Assembly (NCBI GenBank): GCA_036345935.2
Contig: JADWOT020000001.1
Location: 26,755,232-26,819,231, forward strand
Direction of reading: 5' to 3'
DNA from: Taenia hydatigena
Taxonomy: Eukaryota > Platyhelminthes > Cestoda > Cyclophyllidea > Taeniidae
Length of the DNA stretch: 64,000 nucleotides
Shown: piece after piece, positions 57,090 through 64,000 of the stretch
How positions within the stretch are numbered: the first letter of the stretch is position 1
How the letters are laid out: every line of letters begins with the position of its first letter
Program-made: the position numbers and the translations under genes
The notes under the pieces: generated by a model
What the model was told of the DNA's origin: nothing
The model's input: only the letters and a program-made list of their open reading frames with translations
The model's database searches: none

Positions 57090-57345
57090 TAAGTGGCGTG
57101 CACATCTGTCCATGGAGGAGTGGCGAATCCTACTCCATTAATGCAATTGCGGTCAACTTGTGCAGGAGGTTAAAGAGGATCCACTAATTACACCTCCGAG
57201 ACTCTGGCATCCACGATGTCTGAAGGATATTTTGTACTAGAAGGAGGTGCAATGATCACGGTACTGGCTGCCACTAAATGTGTGTTGTTTGGAGGGGATC
57301 TATACCTCGTAAACCAGTGGATCGGTTACCAAGAACACTGAAAAC
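57090..57345 (+). pseudogene. Relic frame (SEGYFVLEGG) in copy C
   Basis: Contains LKWRAHLSMEEWRILLH, QLVQEVKEDPLITP, then (after a small shift) ETLASTMSEGYFVLEGGAMI and TVLAATKCVLFGGDL. Same series as in copy B, minus strand. Frameshift and stops present. Confidence 0.4.
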
Positions 57346-59775
57346 ATGCCCTTTTGTAGCACAGACTGAAATCTCGTGACCGAATAAGTTGAGGAAGTGA
57401 TCAGTAAGCAGGTCTGAGCACAGTAATTAGCAATGGGGCGGAAACGACTACGGCTGTGCAAGTTGACTGTAATTGCACTGCCCTATGGACGGCCTGACAC
57501 GCCTCTTAAGTCAGGTGAAGGAGAAAGGCAAATGTTCAGGCTTGTAGTTCATTATGCAGCGAAGTTGGATGCACTAGTCCATGGTGTAATGTTTGAAGCT
57601 GATGTAGATGTGTACCAACCCTCCATAGGCTTGTTGGAGTTGTCGAAAATTGACAATTTCTCTGCGACAGAGTCATGTCATCTTCGCCTCGACGATTGAT
57701 GAGCCAGCCATATAGCCCTTCCAACACTTCGGTGACTTGATGATGAGGTCAGACAACGAATGCATCTGCGAGACGTCTTTCCGTGCCCATCTGCCATCTT
57801 GCGTGGGAAGGTAGGTATGTGTGCGGCTCATGACTGAAATAGCTGGACTGTGGAAAGGAGACCGCAACAAGACCGGAAAGTCCCTTGCTGAGTGTAGTGC
57901 GTGTTATGTGGCACACGTAGTTTCGCGTTTTTATTAAAAGAGGGAAAATCTAGGAATGCTTAGAAGTTGCTTCAAATACTGCAGCTCATCAAGAGTAGCG
58001 ATTGTGGCACCCACCCGTTCTTCTCTTTAAGAAGTCCAGCTCTCTCTGCCTTCCCTTCTTCTACTCACTCATCCGATCCTGTGATACCTTAACAAATCTT
58101 TACTAATCAATTCTTTAAAATCAAAAGCAATGTTCTTAGTTCCCGTTTGAGTATTTAACAGTATCTGCATTCGAGACTCTCATGCTACTCATCTTAATCT
58201 CTCTTAAGTACCCGCTGCTCATTTATCATCTGACCCGTTGGACTAAACCAGCTATCGCGTTAATTAACTATCACAGGCAGTGGTAACTCAGAGGAAGTCA
58301 GGGACAGCTACTCACAGCAGTAGAGTCTGACGAGCAAGGAAATAAGAAAAATTCTCCCTTATTTGTTCTTTTCTGTCTCATATCTCCCTAGTGGGTTTTA
58401 ACACCCCTGAAATTACGAGGATTCGCTTAGTCGGAAGAACACCTCTGTGGGTATCACACTTGCAAGAAGTAAGCGTAACGAATGCAATAGTAAAGCCGGC
58501 TAGACTGTTGTAAGGACGAAGTCAAGCGAGGCCTAGAATTTACCGGGGCTGGTAGATGTACCTTTAAAAAGTCAAGTTCACTGATACATGACCATGATTT
58601 GCCCATCGTACTGCCAAACGCAATGCTGGGACCTTGTTTCTCAGTCAGTTGATGCCATTACTAGGCTTGTGGTCAGTAAGACGCCGCACACCCTTAAGGC
58701 ATGCGTTCCTACCAAGTCGCCTCGCGGTATATGGAGCACATCATGAGAAGCTCCCTGCAATCCCGTTGACGTCTTGCAGTTGCTCATAGCTGTCAAGTAG
58801 AGGAGAAAGTGATGTATTTCTTCGGTTGCTTTCTTTATTCATCGCTTAGAAGCATCCACTGACAGCTACCATCGTGCATACTAGCCATAGCCTAATACAC
58901 CCATTTTCGTCTAACTAAAGGATTGGAATCCTTTGATTTGACAGTATCACGAACGAATGACAAGTTAGTCAACCGGTTATCGCGTGGTCGATGCCTGAGT
59001 GTGTGTGGGCCAAATGTTAGACCTGACCTGAAATGTTGCATTCACAATGAGTTGATACATATCGATGGGGTTGGCGGCATGTGAGAAGCGCAGGTGAGCT
59101 GACAACTCTTGCGTCGTGACTGGGTATTCATCTAGTGCAAATAAATTGCGACGTAATGATAGCGCACATCACCGAATCCACTTTTAGACGGTCCTTATCC
59201 AAATTGAGGGAATACCATCCTCCATGCAGAGTGGCCTGCTCCTTTACACCCCATTTCCATCTTCAGGGTTAGAAGCTTGTTAACTTATCCCAAGAAGTGT
59301 GTATAATAAAATATTTGCTTTTTTCTTCATCCTTGGGCTTCGATTCCCTTGGAAGTCATCGTTGCCGACATGGATTTAGTTCCCTTTTTTATCGAGAAGC
59401 ATGTCTTTAGAACGCCCACCGTCTGACTAAGAGAAAGGTTTAGCAAGGCAAGTGTACCAAAGTTAAGAATTTGTCGGGCATTCGTTGTCATATGATAGCA
59501 AAACTGGCAGACGTATTTAACAGTTGGGAAAGTCTTTACTCATCAACTCTCAGCGACGGCGGCGATTACCACCGAAACACGGCCTCTTATTGGGATGTGG
59601 TACCACCATGTACGACCTTTGTCACATTTGATGACTGCCTAGTCACAAAACACAAGGCGCTTGCTTAACTACATTTCCCTCACGTGGTGACCGCAGTAGT
59701 TTGGGTCGGATCTAATGCGTAAGCAACTTTTCCTTTTGAGTGTTTGCCTAAAGTTAACATCCTGACCTATGTGCC

Positions 59776-59997
59776 CTATGCCTGTGAAAATGGCATTGAA
59801 AGACAAATAAAACTGTCCGGATTCTTTTGTGTGACGATAATCGTTCCATCAAGCTGCTTCGGTACAAATAAAGTCTGCTTGTTGCCCGCTCTCACTCTAC
59901 TCTTTCTAAGGGAATGAATGTCGAGTCTGTCACACATTTCGATGGATTTGCTTGTTTGTTTACGCCTTCGTGCACGTACCCGAAGATCTCTGACCAC
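59776..59997 (-). pseudogene. Relic frame (SKSIEMCDRLD) in copy C
   Basis: Open for 73 codons: MVRDLRVRARRRKQTSKSIE, then MCDRLDIHSLRKSRVRAGNK, QTLFVPKQLDGTIIVTQK and NPDSFICLSMPFSQ. Matching frames in A, B and F. Unknown protein. Confidence 0.45.
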
Positions 59998-62159
59998 AAC
60001 ACCATATCCTCCATCTGTTCACGCTGCAGCTTTTGTTAACCCAAAATGAGTGAATTTAGAGCAGACAGCTTCCCGTCTAACATCAAGGACTACTTCGTCA
60101 AGCGCATGTAGTGCAAATGTGCCGCTGTGTCGAAATACCTTCCGATTTGTCAACGTTAGCGAATGGTTCGGTGACAAAGTGCCAACTAAGAGCTAAAAGG
60201 TGTGGTGGAAAGCTTCGATAAATCCACCTTTCCTTCACCCCATTTCCTTGCATCTTGGCACGATAGTTTGATTTAAATACAGCTTTTTGCCACATCAAGT
60301 CCTAACTTTTGCCACACACTTAAGCAGATCGGGTAAAAGGTAATGACGTAAACATTGGTGGTTTGCAGAATCATTAGTGAGTGAGAAGTGAGGCATGGTG
60401 GCAGTACCTGTAGCCACAATCATGACCTTCTGGTCCACTAGTCAACGAGGGAGATGTGGTATCAACTGATTGCAAGTACAAATGTCTGTGATGTCCTCAT
60501 GCCGAAGCTGACAATGATGACACAAAATGCAGCCCAAGACGCCAAATGGGTAACCCTCACTGTTGGAGGTCTGACATAGGTTAGGTCACGGTTGATCACT
60601 AATGCGTCAAGTGGGAGAGGTGATGGCTAGTGGAGTGTGTGATCGCCTCCAGCATTCATGGCATTCATGAAATCAGATAGCGACAAAAATTGCAGCACTG
60701 CTAACCCCTGACCGCATTTCGTCCAACTGGGAGGACTATTCACTCAATCACCTGAAGGGAATTTGTCCTCTTTGTGGCGACGATTACTAGGACTCAAGTG
60801 TGGCGTCGCACAGAAACTAAAGTCTGAATATATAAGCTGAGCATTGAGTGTATCAACATGGGAGGACTGATAGTTGGGGAGACGACGATACAAATTGTGC
60901 CGAAAAGAGGGTCTTTAGGCACAAGCAGCCTTTCGACAACAAAGATAAATCGTATAAAATTTAAAGATGTTCGCAGCTTAAGCGATCTGCTATAGCTGCT
61001 CTCGCCACTCAGTTGGCCTCACAGGCCAGGTTCACAGGTAAAATCATTTACCAACGTCACAACACTATCAGCTAATAGGCGAAAATAAGCAGGCACTACC
61101 AAGGCTGTACTAGATCCCTAAAGACAAACCTCATCCTCATTCTCCATGGTGCCAGTGGCTAGAGATTTGTCACTGAAATGCATTAAGAGTGAATCAGTTA
61201 GGAATAAGGCCAATCATTAATTATCATTGTCATTTAGACGTAGCACATGTGTTGCAGAGCACAAGGTCTACCGTACTTCTCATTTTATCCAAAAGAACAG
61301 CATTTATAATGCTGTGGGCATTGCCCTGCTAGGCCAACTTGACAGAACTTGCATCATCCCACCATAACCATTTGACTTTTTGGTCCTTCTCTGATCTGAC
61401 TACATTATTCTTGGCCACGCTGGCTTACATGGGCAGTAAGGCTTACGCTACCCGCAAGCGGAGCAGCTAGATTGTTATTTCCGTTCACTCCCCTCTAACA
61501 GGTACATTGAAAAGTGTGACAGGCTCAACTTTCTTTCTCAAAAGCAGTAGAGTGAGAGCAGGCGAAGCGATCACCTTTCTGTCTTAAAAGGGAACGACAA
61601 CAGTTCCATATGGAGAAGCGTGTTTGTCGAAGTGGTTGTGGTGGTGGCTGATCTGATCCGTTCTCATCATCAGAGCTGCGCGTGTGCATGCATCTCGGCC
61701 TCCTAGCAGCAGCACCTCTCACCTGCCTAATCATAACGATTAATCAGAACAAAGACAAGGCAGCAGAACTGACAACTGAGTCTCTAGTGATCAGACAGAT
61801 TTAATTTTAAGTTGGTATGGAGCTTGCCACGCTTCACAGGTCTCATTGACGCCCCAACCAAGACGCCTGGAGGTAAATTTGGCCAGATGGCGCCAATAAG
61901 AGAGAAGTACCAGAAGAAGGGAGACTTTAACTTCTAGATTTAAGGCCCTCATAAGGCTGTATTACTTACAGCCTCATTGAATAATTAGTAGTAAACAGCT
62001 AGCAAACCAGTGCAGTCGCTTACCTCCTGGGTACTCTCTGAGCCAGCCCAACCCTCATCACTCTGACTAGTTCATTGCACCACCAGTTGATTGCTCAATG
62101 CTTGTTCGCATTCTACTCGATGCATAGAAAACAAGGTAGCTTTATCTTTGCCCTAAACT

Positions 62160-63960
62160 TTCTCTCCTAGTCACCTAGTCACGGCGCACGAGTGTCGGCT
62201 CACTTGCGTTTTTCAAATGTCACCAAGAGTATCGTTATGTATTCACACATTGTGACTGCAACTATTCAGGTCAGGTCTAACAAGTAGCCCACTCACACTT
62301 TCGGGTATCGACTACGTGTTAATCGGTTGACTGACTTGCCATTCGTCTGTGATACTGTCAAGCCAAAGAATTCAAAGCCTTTAGTTAGACGGGAATGGGT
62401 GTATTAGGCTATGGCTAGTATTCACGATGGTGGATGTCAGTGGACTTTTCTAAGCGATGATGGAACAAAGCGTCCAAAAGAAGATATCCCTTTTTCCACT
62501 CGACAGCTTTGTGCAACTGCAAGACATTAACGGGATTGTAGGAAGCCTCTCGTGACGCGCTCAGTCCCTGTGAGGTAACTTGGTAAAAACCAATGTCTTA
62601 AGGGTGTGCGATGTCTTACTGACCACAAGCCAAGTTGTGGCATCAACTGACTAAGGCACAAGGTTCCGGTTCTGCGTTCGGCTGTAAGATGAGCAAATCA
62701 TGGTCATGCAAAAGATGAGCCAAGTACCAATCGCCTTGACTTTTCAAAGGTGCAATTATTAGCCTCAAAGGATTTCTGGCCTCGTCCAACTTCATCTTTG
62801 CAACCATTCAATCAGCTTTACGGTCACAGTACCTTGTGTCAGGGAGATCCATAGAGGTGTCTTTCTGACCTCAGAGAGTCCTCATAATTTCGGTGGCATT
62901 GGGACCCACTAGGGAGATAAGATACAGAGAGGAATAATCGAGGGGAATATTCTCCGTCTCCTTGCTCGTTAGAGTCTATTGCTGTGAGCTGTCGGCTCTG
63001 AATTTCTCTAAGAAACCACTGTTTGAGATAGTTGGTTAACGGGGTAGTTGGGGTAGCCAAACGGGTCGGGCGATAAATGAGCAGCGGGTACTTAAGAGAG
63101 ATTAAGATGAGTGGCATGACTGCATTGAATGTTAATGCCATTTTTTGCTTAAATAAAGCTAAGAACAAGGGTTTCGATTTTAAAGAATTGATTGGTAAAG
63201 ACTTGTTAGGGCATCACAGGATTGCATGAGTAAGTAGAAGAAGAGAGGGCAGAGGGAGCTGGACTTCTTGAAAAGGGGAACGGGTGGGTGCCACAATCGC
63301 AACTCTTGATGCGATGCAGTATTTGGAGCGACTTTTAAGCATTCCTAGATTTTCCGTCTTCTAATAAAAACGCGAAACTACGTGTGCCACATAACACGCA
63401 CTACACTCAGCAAGGGACCTTCCGGTCGTGTTGCAGTCTCCTTCCCACAGTCCAGCCACTTACCTTCCCACGTAAGCAAACAAGCGAACTGACTGAATGA
63501 TAGGTAGGCGCAGAAAGAAGTTCCGCAGACGAATGCATTGTCCCACATCATCATCGAGTCATCAAAATGGTAAAATGGCTGTATAGCTTGCACATCGATC
63601 GTCGAGGCAGAGAAGTTGTCGATTTTCGACAACTCCGACTTACCTACAGCGAGGTGGTACACATTTACGCCAACTTTAAACATTACAACCTGGTCCAGTA
63701 TGTGCGACTTTGCCCCAAGATGACCTACAAGCCTGAACATTCGCCTTCCTCCGACTCCTCACTTGAGAGGCGTACTTGGCTGTCCATAGTGGAGTGCAAT
63801 TACAGTCACTCGCACAGGAGGTTGAAGAGCACTCGTTGACCACACTCTGTTACGAGGGAGAGAGCACTGAGCTCCCTGTCTCTGAAACTCTGGCATCCGC
63901 TCCGAACTGAAGGGAAGGTGCATTGCTTCCAATCTGTCTAAATTCCCTCAAGTTGCCTTC
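62160..63960 (-). mobile_element. Dispersed repeat copy E, truncated by the window end
   Basis: Same orientation as B (34,690-36,340), so inverted relative to C. Anchors: GATACTGTCAAGCCAAAGAA (62,351), GTCTTACTGACCACAAGCC (62,611) and AAGCATTCCTAGATTTTCC (63,337). It lies head to head with C across only about 400 bases. Confidence 0.8.
63567..63839 (+). pseudogene. Relic frame (VVDFRQLRLTYSEVVHIY) in copy E
   Basis: 90 codons open: VVDFRQLRLTYSEVVHIYAN, FKHYNLVQYVRLCPK, TYKPEHSPSSDSSLERR, TWLSIVECN. Copies in B, C and the 43.1-kb fragment keep FRQL, VHIY or VLVY, NFKHY and YKPEH at the same spacing with stops. The reverse strand is also open here, so the coding strand is a judgement based on which amino acids are kept. 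Confidence 0.4.
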
Positions 63961-64000
63961 CAACGGTCGCGTTTTTTTGTAATTTTAGCCAATTCTACTG

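Larger units (their letters stand above)
55881..61760 (+). mobile_element. Dispersed repeat copy C, right arm of the giant inverted repeat
   Basis: 55,881-61,060 is the inverted partner of B. 61,060-61,760 continues as the direct partner of A 21,270-21,735 and the inverted partner of D, and contains the 235 bases that A lacks (61,200-61,436). The internal palindrome seen in B is kept here (roughly 56,650-58,400). It is the longest uninterrupted copy and the best template for a consensus. Confidence 0.8.

Noticed and set aside
57433..57699. 88-codon plus-strand frame (KIDNFSATES) as the coding strand of copy C
   Set aside because: The opposite strand keeps a better set of residues (FRQL, VHIY, FKHY, YKPEH) across B, C, E and the 43.1-kb fragment, so this frame is more likely the shadow. 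The choice is not certain.
19722..63960. LTR retrotransposon interpretation of the dispersed repeats
   Set aside because: Copies are mostly inverted relative to their neighbours, no direct terminal repeats bound an internal coding region, and no primer-binding site or polyprotein motif was seen.
1..64000. CRISPR array, tRNA or rRNA genes
   Set aside because: No regularly spaced short direct repeats with unique spacers, and no tRNA or rRNA consensus found by eye on either strand. A covariance search would be needed to exclude a diverged tRNA.

Overview
The window looks like eukaryotic, probably invertebrate, genomic DNA that is poor in genes and dominated by old repeats. There are no long uninterrupted bacterial-type genes, no operons and no Shine-Dalgarno pattern. 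Short coding blocks are bounded by GT-AG splice signals, and several of the introns are only 41 to about 53 nt. Introns that short occur in several helminths, including tapeworms, so a parasitic flatworm or nematode is a reasonable guess, but nothing here proves the taxon. I recognise no conserved housekeeping gene, rRNA, tRNA or CRISPR. All gene models below come from splice-phase and paralogue-comparison reasoning only.

Left third (1-17,842): one large imperfect palindrome. The compact right arm (14,288-17,842) is matched in inverted, colinear order by blocks of the left arm (11,935-12,930, then 8,699-9,185, then 1-1,700). The left arm also carries two extra blocks, about 1.7-8.55 kb and 9.2-11.9 kb. 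Within this palindrome lies a small multi-exon gene, here called gene G (11,935-13,372, 258 codons in five phase-compatible exons, including a 38-nt micro-exon). A broken inverted copy lies at 14,308-15,140 and a third partial copy at 9,162-9,497. A second gene family, here called gene H (2,156-3,199), has two predicted membrane segments and a 41-nt mini-intron. Fragments of it recur at 4.9-5.2 kb and 49.1-50.9 kb.

Right two thirds (19.7-64 kb): a mosaic of one diverged dispersed repeat family in alternating orientation. Copies are named A (19,722-22,760), B (30,239-37,955), D (38,870-41,590), F (50,890-52,058), C (55,881-61,760) and E (62,160 to about 63,960), plus degenerate pieces. B and C form an inverted repeat with about 5.2-kb arms and an 18-kb spacer. 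B has a 2.4-kb insertion. Inside B and C is a second, smaller palindrome, so the element resembles a foldback-type or composite inverted-repeat element. Several short reading frames stay recognisable between diverged copies, which suggests a decayed protein-coding element whose protein I cannot name.

Ordinary regions with no feature I could support are listed explicitly. Repeat boundaries were read by eye and should be taken as accurate to about 10-30 bases unless a specific motif is quoted.
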